49,704 bases of DNA from NCBI GenBank assembly GCA_050260355.1, contig JBLNBZ010000038.1, positions 1 through 49,704 on the forward strand, in the 5' to 3' direction. The stretch comes from CADEFX01 sp050260355 (lineage in GTDB: Bacteria; Pseudomonadota; Alphaproteobacteria; Rhizobiales; Hyphomicrobiaceae). Shown here one piece after another: positions 43,103-49,704 of the stretch. How positions within the stretch are numbered: position 1 is the first letter of the stretch; each line of letters starts with the position of its first letter. The notes beneath the pieces were generated by a model, which worked only from the letters and a program-made list of their open reading frames with translations, had not been told where the DNA came from and ran no database searches. Both the position numbers and the translations under genes were made by a program.

Positions 43103-43546
43103 ATGACTGACCAGACCACTTTCGATCTGACGCGGCGCGAGACGTTCACGCAGTTCACGCCCGTCACCATTCGCTTTTGCGACACGGACAAGCTGGGCCA
43201 CATCAACAACGTGTCCATCGCGTCCTATTTCGAGGCCTCCCGCTGCGAGCTGTTCGACCGGCTGATGGAGCGTGCCGGCGACGCCGGCGGCGATGTCGAC
43301 TACGTGCTGGCCCGCGTCGCCATCGATTTCAGGCACGAGATCTACTACCCGGGCACGGTGGAGGTGGGGGCGCGCTTCCTGCGCCTCGGCAACCGGTCCG
43401 TCGTGAGCGGCTACGGCGCCTTCCTGGGGGATCGATGCTTTGCGACGGCGGAAGCCGTCAACGTGTTCTTCAATCTGAAGACGCGGAAGTCGGCGCCGCC
43501 GCCGAGCGCTTTCCGGCAGTTGCTGGAGGCGGAGCTGGCGGGCTAA
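43103..43546 (+). CDS. Acyl-CoA thioesterase, 4HBT-type hotdog protein
   Basis: A 147-residue protein of the 4-hydroxybenzoyl-CoA thioesterase-like family. The signature FCDTDKLGHINNVSIASYFE contains the catalytic Asp and the HxN motif of YbgC/FadM-type thioesterases. The ATG at 43103 lies 93 bases from the divergent CoA-transferase. It probably releases CoA from an intermediate of the neighbouring acyl-CoA genes, but YbgC-like enzymes also act on general acyl-CoA pools. Confidence 0.9.
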   Translation: MTDQTTFDLTRRETFTQFTPVTIRFCDTDKLGHINNVSIASYFEASRCELFDRLMERAGDAGGDVDYVLARVAIDFRHEIYYPGTVEVGARFLRLGNRSVVSGYGAFLGDRCFATAEAVNVFFNLKTRKSAPPPSAFRQLLEAELAG

Positions 43547-44150
43547 GCCGCGAACGCGGAAAAATTGCAGTCCTCGTGTAGGCCTTATGGCAGTGCGCTC
43601 AGCGCGAGCGACAGGAAAGCCGCGCTAAGTGTTCGACGCATCGCCGCGAACGAGCCGCGCCGTCTGTCGGGCAGGCGGCTCGCGCGTCGCGGAGGGCTCA
43701 CCGCGCGCCGCTACAAACGGAATCATCCACAGGCTTGTCGCGTGTCGCGCGGACAACGGTGGGTCTCGTCTCGACCGTCGGTGAGGGGCGCGTGGGCGCG
43801 CCGCCGAGGCCTGCAGGCGGGATTGATTTGCGGCCTGACGAGATCGAGGCGAGCGTCAGAAATTTGCGCGGAGATACCTGCGGTTTGTGTCATTGCGTGC
43901 ACAACGCGCTTGCAGAAAATCGCACGGGCTGCGATGAGCGCCGTGGTCCTCGCGCGATGGTGTGCGCATGCTCACAAACGAATGCTCGCACCATGCAAAA
44001 AGTGATCGCAGCGCGAAAAGCCGGACTTGCCTTCGGGCGCGCTCTTCGTATGGTGCACCGCATCGCGTCACGCGGTTCACGTACCGCTCGAGCGAGCAAC
44101 GAGTGCGGGGCTGACTGCCTCACGGGGCAGCAGAAGATGCGGTTAGAGGG
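43547..44150. other. Long intergenic stretch without a supported gene
   Basis: About 600 bases with no convincing coding frame; the one frame of moderate length (43735-44181) lacks a ribosome site and family-like sequence. There are no tRNA or FNR-box motifs. Its right end leads into two strong hairpins. Confidence 0.5.
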
Positions 44151-44196
44151 CCGACGGATCAATTGGGGGCTCCTCGAGTAGGGGAACATCCGTCGG
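44151..44196 (+). other. Strong inverted repeat, possible RNA structure
   Basis: Arms CCGACGGAT (44151-44159) and ATCCGTCGG (44188-44196) form a perfect nine-base stem around a 28-base loop. It lies just 15 bases before a second hairpin that looks like a terminator, so both may be the 3' part of a small RNA or an untranslated leader. Confidence 0.5.
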
Positions 44197-44210
44197 TGCT
44201 AGCGGGGGCG

Positions 44211-44246
44211 GAGCTGCCGGTCCATCGTGGCCGGCAGCTTCTCTTT
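44211..44246 (+). terminator. Rho-independent terminator-like hairpin
   Basis: Arms AGCTGCCGG (44212-44220) and CCGGCAGCT (44231-44239) form a nine-base GC-rich stem with a ten-base loop. The tail TCTCTTTT follows on the plus strand. No annotated plus-strand gene ends nearby (the thioesterase ends at 43546), so the transcript it terminates is unidentified. Confidence 0.65.
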
Positions 44247-44335
44247 TGGGGCCAGGGGTTGCACAAGTCGCGTCGACTGCGAGCGAGCAGGCTGGTATCG
44301 ATCATAGGGCAAGCAGACGAGCCGGATCGAACAGC

Positions 44336-46120
44336 ATGAACGTGCAGCTTCCCCTATCGCCCGCCAATGCGCCGGTCACGCAACGTGCGGCCGGTGCCAC
44401 GCCACTCGCGCAGGACTGTGCCGGCGCGGACTTCTACGCGCTCGACCGCGGGTTTCAGGACCTTCTGCGCGCTTACCTTGCGCCCGACATCCTCGCGCGG
44501 CTCGAGCCCCATTTTCAGCGGCTGGGTGTTCTGGCGGGTGGGCGCCTCGACGAGCTGGCGCGCGTGGCGGACAAGAATCCGCCCGTGCTCGTGCCGCGCG
44601 ATCGCTACGGCCGCGACGAGGACAGCATCGCCTATCACCCGGCCTATCGCGAGATGGAGGCGATCGCGTTCGGCGACTTCCAGTTCCACGCCATGAGCCA
44701 TCGCGCCGGCGTGCTCGGCCTCGATCGACCCTTGCCGGCTGTTGCCAAGTACGGCTTCCAGTATCTGTTCGTGCAGGGCGAGTTCGGCATCATGTGTCCG
44801 ATCAGCGTCACTGATACGTCGATCCATCTCATCCGCCGCTACGGCAGCGAGGAGCTGAAGGCCTACCTGCTGCCGCGCATGCTCGCCTCGGACCTCGCCA
44901 CGCTGTGGAAGGGCACGCAGTTCATGACCGAGAAGGCCGGCGGCTCCGACGTCGGCGCCATCGAGACGGTGGCGCGCAACGAGGGCGGACGCTGGCGGCT
45001 CACCGGCGAGAAGTGGTTCTGCTCGCACACGGACGCCGAGGTGGCGCTAATGCTGGCACGACCCGAGGGGGCGCCCGCCGGCACCAAGGGCCTCGCGTTG
45101 TTCGCGCTGCCGCGCTACCTGGAGGATGGCACGCGCAACAGCTATCGCATCGTGCGGCTCAAGGACAAGCTCGGCACGCGCTCGATGGCGAGCGGCGAGA
45201 TCCGGCTGGAGGGCGCGGTGGCCTATCCGGTCGGTGCGCTCGACCGCGGCCTCAAGCAGATGATGGATCAGGTGAACCTGTCGCGGCTGTCGCACGGCGT
45301 GCGCGCGGCGGCGATGATGCGCCGATGCATGAACGAGGCGCTGGCGGCGGCGCGCTCGCGGCATGCCTTCGGGAGGGCGATCATCGAGCACACGCTGCTG
45401 CGGCGGCAGCTCATGAAGATCATCGTGCCCACCGAGCAGGCGCTGTCGATGGCAATGCTCAGCGCACACGTGATGGATGCGGCGGGCGCCGGCGACAATC
45501 AGGCTGCGGCGCTGCTGCGCATCCTGACGCCGCTGATCAAGCTGCGCGCCTGCCGCGACAACATCCCGGTCGCAACTGGAGCGATGGAGGTGCGGGGCGG
45601 CAACGGCTACATCGAGGAGTGGGTCAACGCGCGGCTGGTGCGCGATGCGCAGATCGGCGTGCTGTGGGAGGGGACCAGCAACATCAACGCGCTCGACGTG
45701 GTGCAGCGCGCGGTGGGGCGGTCGGGTGCGGACGAGGCGCTCGCCGCATTCCTGCACGGCAGGCTGGCGGAGGCGGAGCGGCTACCGGCAGCCTATCGCA
45801 GGCGGCTCGAGGCGCTCATCGACCGCACCGTCGCCTTCGCGTGCACGGCTGCGCGCGAGGCGGACGGCGAGCGTCACGTGCGACTGGCTGCGACCGCGCT
45901 CTATAACGTGGCCAGCGCCGTGGTGCTCGCCTGGGAGGGAAGCCGGCCGGGCTTCGATGCGCGGCGACTGCTGTTCAGCCGGTTCGTGGTCGAGCACAGG
46001 CTGGAAGCCGCCGATCCGCTCGCACCGCGGGAGGATGGCTGGGAACGGGAGGCGATTGGGCTGACTTTGAACCCCGCGCCTGTTCCTTTTGATCGCGCCG
46101 CGGCGCTTTTGGTGGCATGA
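44336..46120 (+). CDS. AidB-like acyl-CoA dehydrogenase
   Basis: A 594-residue flavoprotein of the acyl-CoA dehydrogenase superfamily with the long AidB-like architecture. Blocks include YGFQYLFVQGEFGIMCPISV, FMTEKAGGSDVGAIETVARN, WRLTGEKWFCSHTDAEVAL, RLKDKLGTRSMASGEI, EVRGGNGYIEEW and VLWEGTSNINALDVV; the Glu in WEG matches the catalytic-base position of AidB. A C-terminal extension of about 100 residues follows. The ATG at 44336 has GGATCGA upstream. It heads a plus-strand run with the IpdAB-like and Hdr-like genes (40, overlapping and about 80 bases apart). The AidB name reflects fold; a catabolic oxidation is more plausible here than DNA repair. Confidence 0.88.
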   Translation: MNVQLPLSPANAPVTQRAAGATPLAQDCAGADFYALDRGFQDLLRAYLAPDILARLEPHFQRLGVLAGGRLDELARVADKNPPVLVPRDRYGRDEDSIAYHPAYREMEAIAFGDFQFHAMSHRAGVLGLDRPLPAVAKYGFQYLFVQGEFGIMCPISVTDTSIHLIRRYGSEELKAYLLPRMLASDLATLWKGTQFMTEKAGGSDVGAIETVARNEGGRWRLTGEKWFCSHTDAEVALMLARPEGAPAGTKGLALFALPRYLEDGTRNSYRIVRLKDKLGTRSMASGEIRLEGAVAYPVGALDRGLKQMMDQVNLSRLSHGVRAAAMMRRCMNEALAAARSRHAFGRAIIEHTLLRRQLMKIIVPTEQALSMAMLSAHVMDAAGAGDNQAAALLRILTPLIKLRACRDNIPVATGAMEVRGGNGYIEEWVNARLVRDAQIGVLWEGTSNINALDVVQRAVGRSGADEALAAFLHGRLAEAERLPAAYRRRLEALIDRTVAFACTAAREADGERHVRLAATALYNVASAVVLAWEGSRPGFDARRLLFSRFVVEHRLEAADPLAPREDGWEREAIGLTLNPAPVPFDRAAALLVA

Positions 46121-46160
46121 TCGGACCCCGGTACAGAATCTGAGGAAGCAGGAGACGCTG

Positions 46161-46997
46161 ATGACGGCGCAGACGGCCGAAGTCATCGACCTCGATACCC
46201 TGGTCTCGAGAATTCCGGATGGCGCGCGCATCGCGCTGCCGCCCGACTACTCCGGCTGTGCGATGGCCGCCGTGCGGGCGCTGATGCGCCGTGGCGTGCG
46301 CGATTTGCACATTGTTGCCGTGCCGGCGGGCGGCATGCAGGTCGACATGCTGATCGGCGCCGGCTGTGTCGCCCGTGTCGAAGCCGCAGCCGTGACCATG
46401 GGCGAGAACGGCTTGGCACCGCGATTCACGGCCGCGCTCAAGAGCGGCGAGATCGAGATGTGGGATGCGACCTGCCCGGCGATCCAGGCTGCATTGCAGG
46501 CGGCCGAGAAGGGCATTCCGTTCATGCCGCTGCGCGGTATCATCGGCTCGGACCTGCTGCGCGTGCGGCCGGACTGGAAAGTGATCAACAATCCGCTGGC
46601 CGAGGACGGACAGCGGGACCCGATCGTCATCCTGCCGGCGATCCGGCCCGACGTGACGCTGTTCCATGCGCTGAAGGCGGACAGTCAGGGCAACGTGTGG
46701 ATCGGCGTGCGGCGCGAGCTGATGCTGATGGCGCATGCCTCGCGTGAGACGCTGGTCACGGTCGAGCGCATCGAGGACGGCGATTTCCTCAAGGACCCGC
46801 TGCTGGCGGCGGGCACCATCCCGGCGCTCTACATCTCGGCGATCGCGGAGGCCCGCAACGGAGCCTGGCCGATCGGGCTTGCCGATGCCTATGCGCCCGA
46901 CCGCAAGGCGCAGGCCGACTACGTCGCCGCGGCGCGCACCGCCGACGGCTTCGCGCGCTGGGCCGATGAGGTCGTGCACGAGCGAGCCCTTGCGTGA
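46161..46997 (+). CDS. CoA-transferase family I, alpha-like subunit (IpdA-like)
   Basis: A 278-residue subunit of the class I CoA-transferase superfamily. It begins LVSRIPDGARIALPPDYSGC, has the glycine-rich region VPAGGMQVDMLIGAG and MPLRGIIGSDLL followed by NPLAEDGQRDPIVILPAIRP. Such proteins are annotated as glutaconate CoA-transferase subunit A, but the closest described relatives are IpdA, the alpha subunit of the IpdAB CoA hydrolase that opens the last steroid ring. The start ATG at 46161 has GGAG six bases upstream. It overlaps the beta-subunit start by four bases (GTGA), showing a translationally coupled pair. Confidence 0.85.
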   Translation: MTAQTAEVIDLDTLVSRIPDGARIALPPDYSGCAMAAVRALMRRGVRDLHIVAVPAGGMQVDMLIGAGCVARVEAAAVTMGENGLAPRFTAALKSGEIEMWDATCPAIQAALQAAEKGIPFMPLRGIIGSDLLRVRPDWKVINNPLAEDGQRDPIVILPAIRPDVTLFHALKADSQGNVWIGVRRELMLMAHASRETLVTVERIEDGDFLKDPLLAAGTIPALYISAIAEARNGAWPIGLADAYAPDRKAQADYVAAARTADGFARWADEVVHERALA

Positions 46998-47755
46998 GCA
47001 TGCCTGCTGCCGAAAGTGCCGATGCCGTCTCCACGACGGAGATCATGATTGGCGCCATCGCCGGCATGCTCAGCGGGCTTCGTCACATCGCGGTCGGAGC
47101 CTCCTCGCCGATTCCGGGCTCGGCGGCACTGTTGACGCGGGCGAAATCGAACGGCCGCACGCGCGTCTCGGTCCTCGGCAGCCGCGAGAACAACCCGTTC
47201 ACCGACGGCGGCCGGGAGCTGTTCGACTGCGCCGGGCAGGGGCGCATCGACGCGTTCTTTCTCTCTGGCGGCCAGATCGATGGCGCAGCCAACATCAACC
47301 TGGTCGGCATCGGCGACCTTGATGATTATCCTCGGGCGCAGGCGCGCTTCCCGGGCTCCTTCGGCTCGTCCTATCTCTACTTCGTCGTGCCGCGCGTGAT
47401 CCTGTTCCGCGAGGAGCACACGCCGCGCACGCTGGTCGAGAAGGTCGATTTCGTCAGTGCGCCGGGCACCTCGCCGCCTGATGTGTTCAGGCCCGGCGGA
47501 CCCTATGCGCTGGTGACGAGCCTGTGCGTGTTCTCGTTCGACCGCGCGCGGGCGCGCTTCACGCTGCAGAGCGTGCATCCCGGCGTGTCGGCACAGGACG
47601 TGCGCGCCGCCACCGGGTTCGACTACGACGCGCCTCAGCATGTGCCGACAACGCCGGCGCCGGACGCCGCGAGCCTCGATCTGCTCCGCACACGCGTGGC
47701 GCGCGAGGTGGCGGAAGTCTATCCCGCCTTCGCCAGGCGCACGTGGGGCGTGTGA
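46994..47755 (+). CDS. CoA-transferase family I, beta-like subunit (IpdB-like)
   Basis: A 253-residue partner of the preceding subunit. It has GASSPIPGSAALLTRAKSNG, the block FFLSGGQIDGAANINLVGIG and RFPGSFGSSYLYFVV. The GGQID...NIN pattern resembles IpdB, while the ENG motif with the catalytic Glu of true class I CoA-transferases is not visible. A hydrolase or ring-opening activity as in IpdAB is thus as possible as CoA transfer. Translation likely begins at the GTG at 46994; an in-frame ATG at 47000 is also possible. The gene is followed by a 78-base gap and the HdrC-like gene. Confidence 0.82.
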   Translation: MSMPAAESADAVSTTEIMIGAIAGMLSGLRHIAVGASSPIPGSAALLTRAKSNGRTRVSVLGSRENNPFTDGGRELFDCAGQGRIDAFFLSGGQIDGAANINLVGIGDLDDYPRAQARFPGSFGSSYLYFVVPRVILFREEHTPRTLVEKVDFVSAPGTSPPDVFRPGGPYALVTSLCVFSFDRARARFTLQSVHPGVSAQDVRAATGFDYDAPQHVPTTPAPDAASLDLLRTRVAREVAEVYPAFARRTWGV

Positions 47756-47833
47756 GGTCTTATCGTCAAAGACAGTCCGGCACCGGCAGGCGGGCGACTT
47801 GACCGGACGCGCCGCAAGACGCACCCTTGCCGC

Positions 47834-48265
47834 ATGACGAAGCTGCCGACAGCACGCGCGGAGTCGACGGAAGCGTTCCTGGCCGAGGCGGGGCCGGAGC
47901 TGGCCGCCCTGTGCACGGCATGCGGCGCGTGTTTCAACGCCTGTCCCATGGTCGATCATTTGGGACTTCGCGGCGCCGACGCCCGATCAACGACCGAGGG
48001 CGTGCGCCGGCTCGCGCTGGGCGAGGCCGGCGATGTCGATACCGTGGCCTGGGTTGGTGCCTGTACGAGAAGCGGCCTGTGCGTTTCAGCGTGTCCCGAG
48101 AGTTCCAAGGGCCTCAACGCCATGCTGCTGATCAGGATTGCCAAGCGGCGCGCCCTCAACGACACCCGCCAGCTACCGGCGAAGCAGGACCCGACCTACT
48201 TTCCACGCATCAAGATCTTTGCGCGACTGCAGCTCAGCGATGAGGAGCTGGCCAAATGGCTTTAG
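47834..48265 (+). CDS. HdrC-like 4Fe-4S ferredoxin-domain protein
   Basis: A 143-residue protein with two iron-sulfur motifs. The first, LCTACGACFNACPM, is a complete C-x2-C-x2-C-x3-C-P for a [4Fe-4S] cluster. The second, ACTRSGLCVSACPE, has only three of the four Cys (the second is missing), which would favour a [3Fe-4S] or an unusual site. HdrC-like proteins relay electrons to HdrB-like partners, and the next gene overlaps it by ten bases. There is no membrane anchor. The ATG at 47834 lacks a clear ribosome site; coupling to the upstream genes is possible. Confidence 0.82.
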   Translation: MTKLPTARAESTEAFLAEAGPELAALCTACGACFNACPMVDHLGLRGADARSTTEGVRRLALGEAGDVDTVAWVGACTRSGLCVSACPESSKGLNAMLLIRIAKRRALNDTRQLPAKQDPTYFPRIKIFARLQLSDEELAKWL

Positions 48266-49116
48266 GCACGGATCGCATCACCTTCTGGTTCGGCTGCAAC
48301 ATGCTGCGGCATGCGGAGATGATCCGGCTGTCGATCATGCTGCTGGAGCGTGCCGGCTATGACGTGAACGCGGCCGGCGGGCCGGCATACTGCTGCGGCA
48401 CCGCGCACGATCATCAGCCGCATGCGGCGAGCAACATGGCCTCGCGCACGGTCGCTCGCTTCAACGAGGCCGCCGAGAAGGACGGCCGCGGCACTGTCGT
48501 GACCTGGTGTGCATCGTGCCACATGCACATGTCCGACATCATGGCGCCGGGCAACGCGACGGCGTTCGATGTGACCCACATCACCGAGCTGATCGCGGAA
48601 GCCGGAGATCGGCTGGCGCCGCTGTTGACGGTGCCGGTCGAGCGGCGTGTCCTTCTGCACCGGCATCTGGGCTTTGCCACGCATGTGCCGGTGAACGACC
48701 GCGTCGCGAGCTTGCTTGCGCGCATCCCGGGATTGGAGCTCGCCGAGGGACCCGCGCATCCCGGGCACATGTGCAGCGCGCTCGCCCCGGTGCCCGGTGC
48801 CCTGACCAAGGCCATGAGCGAGACATGGTCGGCCGCGGTCGCGCAGCGCGCCGACACGCTTTGCACGATCTTTCATCCCTGCCATCGCGAGTTCGCTGTC
48901 CTTGACGGACAGGACGGCATTCGCGTCAGGAACTGGGTTCAGCTCGTCGCGGAATCCATGGGGATCGAGGCGAGCGATGCCTATGTCGGCTGGCGCAAGG
49001 GCGGCGCGCCGGACATCGCGGCGATCGAGCGGGCCGATCCGTCGAAGTACCACATGCTCATCGAGCCGGAGCTGCGCAAACCCGCCCCGAAGCTCGCAGC
49101 CAAGGAGCCGGGCTGA
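48256..49116 (+). CDS. HdrB-like (CCG domain) Fe-S protein
   Basis: A 286-residue protein of the cysteine-rich CCG family (HdrB, GlpC, LldE). The first CCG unit is complete: FWFGCNML, then YCCGTAHD, then WCASCHMHM. The second unit is degenerate: HRHLGFATH in place of a HxPC start, HMCSALAP in place of the CCG, and TIFHPCHREF at the end. It therefore probably holds only one noncubane [4Fe-4S] cluster. The ATG at 48256 has GAGGAG upstream and lies inside the end of the HdrC-like gene. With the acyl-CoA dehydrogenase upstream, the pair may pass acyl-CoA electrons to another carrier; this is inference. Confidence 0.8.
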   Translation: MALGTDRITFWFGCNMLRHAEMIRLSIMLLERAGYDVNAAGGPAYCCGTAHDHQPHAASNMASRTVARFNEAAEKDGRGTVVTWCASCHMHMSDIMAPGNATAFDVTHITELIAEAGDRLAPLLTVPVERRVLLHRHLGFATHVPVNDRVASLLARIPGLELAEGPAHPGHMCSALAPVPGALTKAMSETWSAAVAQRADTLCTIFHPCHREFAVLDGQDGIRVRNWVQLVAESMGIEASDAYVGWRKGGAPDIAAIERADPSKYHMLIEPELRKPAPKLAAKEPG

Positions 49117-49131
49117 GCGCACGCGCGGGGA

Positions 49132-49704
49132 TCAGCCGTCCCAGATCTGCTCGGGCATCGGCAGGCCCTGCCACATCTCTGGGCCGAGCGGCCGATCGGG
49201 CGCAATGTGATATCTGTCGCTCAGCGCCCACATGAGTTGCCGTGAATGCTGGCCCGAGTGCCACGTCGTGCGCTCCAGGAACTCGTGGCGGCTGACGTCG
49301 CCGTAATAGACGTTGGCCTTGTCGTTCCAGTCGGTCCTGTCCTTGGCGCTGTCCCACCATGCCGCGAAGCGGCGGCGCACGTCCGCGCCGTAGTCGAGGA
49401 TGTCCTGACGCGTCGAGCCGTCCTTCGGCAGGCGGCGGAAGGCGTCCTCCACCAAGCGGATGCCCTGCTCGTGCTCGAGGAACGCATCGACGACGTTGAA
49501 GAGATGCCACGTGAGCTGGGCGAGGGAGCGCGGGCGGCCCGGCAACTGGTCGCCGAGGTGCTCCTCCGGGAACTGCTTGAAGAAGCGCGCAGCGCCCTCG
49601 AGGATGAGATCGATCCGGCGCACGAGCTCCGGCTGCGGCAGGTGCTTGACGGTGCCGAGATTGATCCCGGCGATGCGCGCCACGTCCTTGAGGGACTGGC
49701 CGTT
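49132..49704 (-). CDS. DinB-like four-helix metal-binding protein, 5' end beyond window
   Basis: About 190 residues read leftward from the right edge. The frame is open at the edge (NGQSLKDVARIAGINLGTVK), so the true start may lie outside; a GTG at 49683 is the last possible start inside. The fold is DinB-like: helices with LTWHLFNVVDAFLEHEQG and TTWHSGQHSRQLMWAL supply three His of the expected metal site. Members include bacillithiol- or mycothiol-dependent transferases and proteins of unknown function. It is convergent with the HdrB-like gene (stop 15 bases away). A possible N-terminal glutaredoxin- or HTH-like domain cannot be judged from the fragment. Confidence 0.8.
   Translation of the reverse strand, partial: NGQSLKDVARIAGINLGTVKHLPQPELVRRIDLILEGAARFFKQFPEEHLGDQLPGRPRSLAQLTWHLFNVVDAFLEHEQGIRLVEDAFRRLPKDGSTRQDILDYGADVRRRFAAWWDSAKDRTDWNDKANVYYGDVSRHEFLERTTWHSGQHSRQLMWALSDRYHIAPDRPLGPEMWQGLPMPEQIWDG

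Noticed and set aside
43735..44181. 148-codon plus-strand frame before the hairpins
   Set aside because: No ribosome site, no family-like sequence, and it ends inside the first hairpin structure. Considered more likely non-coding.
44336..46120. DNA-repair role for the AidB-like protein
   Set aside because: AidB-like architecture is shared by many catabolic dehydrogenases, and the operon neighbours are CoA and electron-transfer genes.
1..49704. Mobile elements, CRISPR arrays, phage genes or a replication origin
   Set aside because: No transposase, integrase, phage gene, regularly spaced repeats or terminal inverted repeats were found, and the tRNA-Gln shows no flanking integrase or partial tRNA copy.

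Overview
The window is GC-rich, densely coding bacterial DNA with no plasmid, phage, IS or CRISPR signature. Gene content points to an alphaproteobacterium, most likely Hyphomicrobiales (Bradyrhizobium/Rhodoplanes-like). The pointers are a narKGHJI operon with a fused double NarK and a parvulin, NnrS, an FnrN-type regulator with C-x2-C-x7-C, a FixK-like regulator, a FixL-like PAS kinase and paired DUF6455 proteins. The assignment to an order is inference from gene families; no rRNA is present.

Layout. (1) 1-2564: a class III CoA-transferase running off the left edge, a divergent luciferase-like monooxygenase and tRNA-Gln(TTG). (2) 2819-8543: small hypothetical proteins, a NarL-type response regulator convergent with a MASE1 sensor kinase whose phosphoacceptor His is Gln, and an exported protein. 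(3) 8799-14098: an FnrN-type O2 sensor divergent from an orphan but complete cytochrome oxidase subunit I, two convergent DUF6455 proteins, and an EAL-GAF-degenerate GGDEF protein. (4) 14196-26029: the respiratory nitrate reductase operon narK-G-H-J-I followed by a parvulin and nnrS. (5) 26198-41238: a hypoxia/stress island with an APH-like/P-loop kinase fusion, an acyl-CoA synthetase-GNAT fusion, alcohol dehydrogenase, host-attachment protein, APC permease, two universal stress proteins, Hsp20, an OmpR-type regulator, a FixL-like hybrid kinase, a FixK-like regulator, a MgtC-like protein and dodecin. (6) 41355-49704: acyl-CoA metabolism with MaoC, a second class III CoA-transferase, a thioesterase, then an AidB-like acyl-CoA dehydrogenase, an IpdAB-like CoA-transferase pair and an HdrC/HdrB-like iron-sulfur pair, ending in a DinB-fold gene cut by the right edge.

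The strongest unifying signal is a set of ten near-perfect FNR/FixK boxes, TTGAY-N4-RTCAA, between 9584 and 37998. They lie upstream of ctaD/fnrN, a DUF6455 gene, narK, the host-attachment gene, both usp genes (one shared with hsp20) and a hypothetical gene. Together with FnrN, FixK and the FixL-like kinase this suggests an oxygen-controlled regulon for nitrate respiration and anaerobic survival. The least explained part is the acyl-CoA dehydrogenase/IpdAB-like/HdrCB-like cluster at 44336-49116, whose substrate cannot be read from the sequence.
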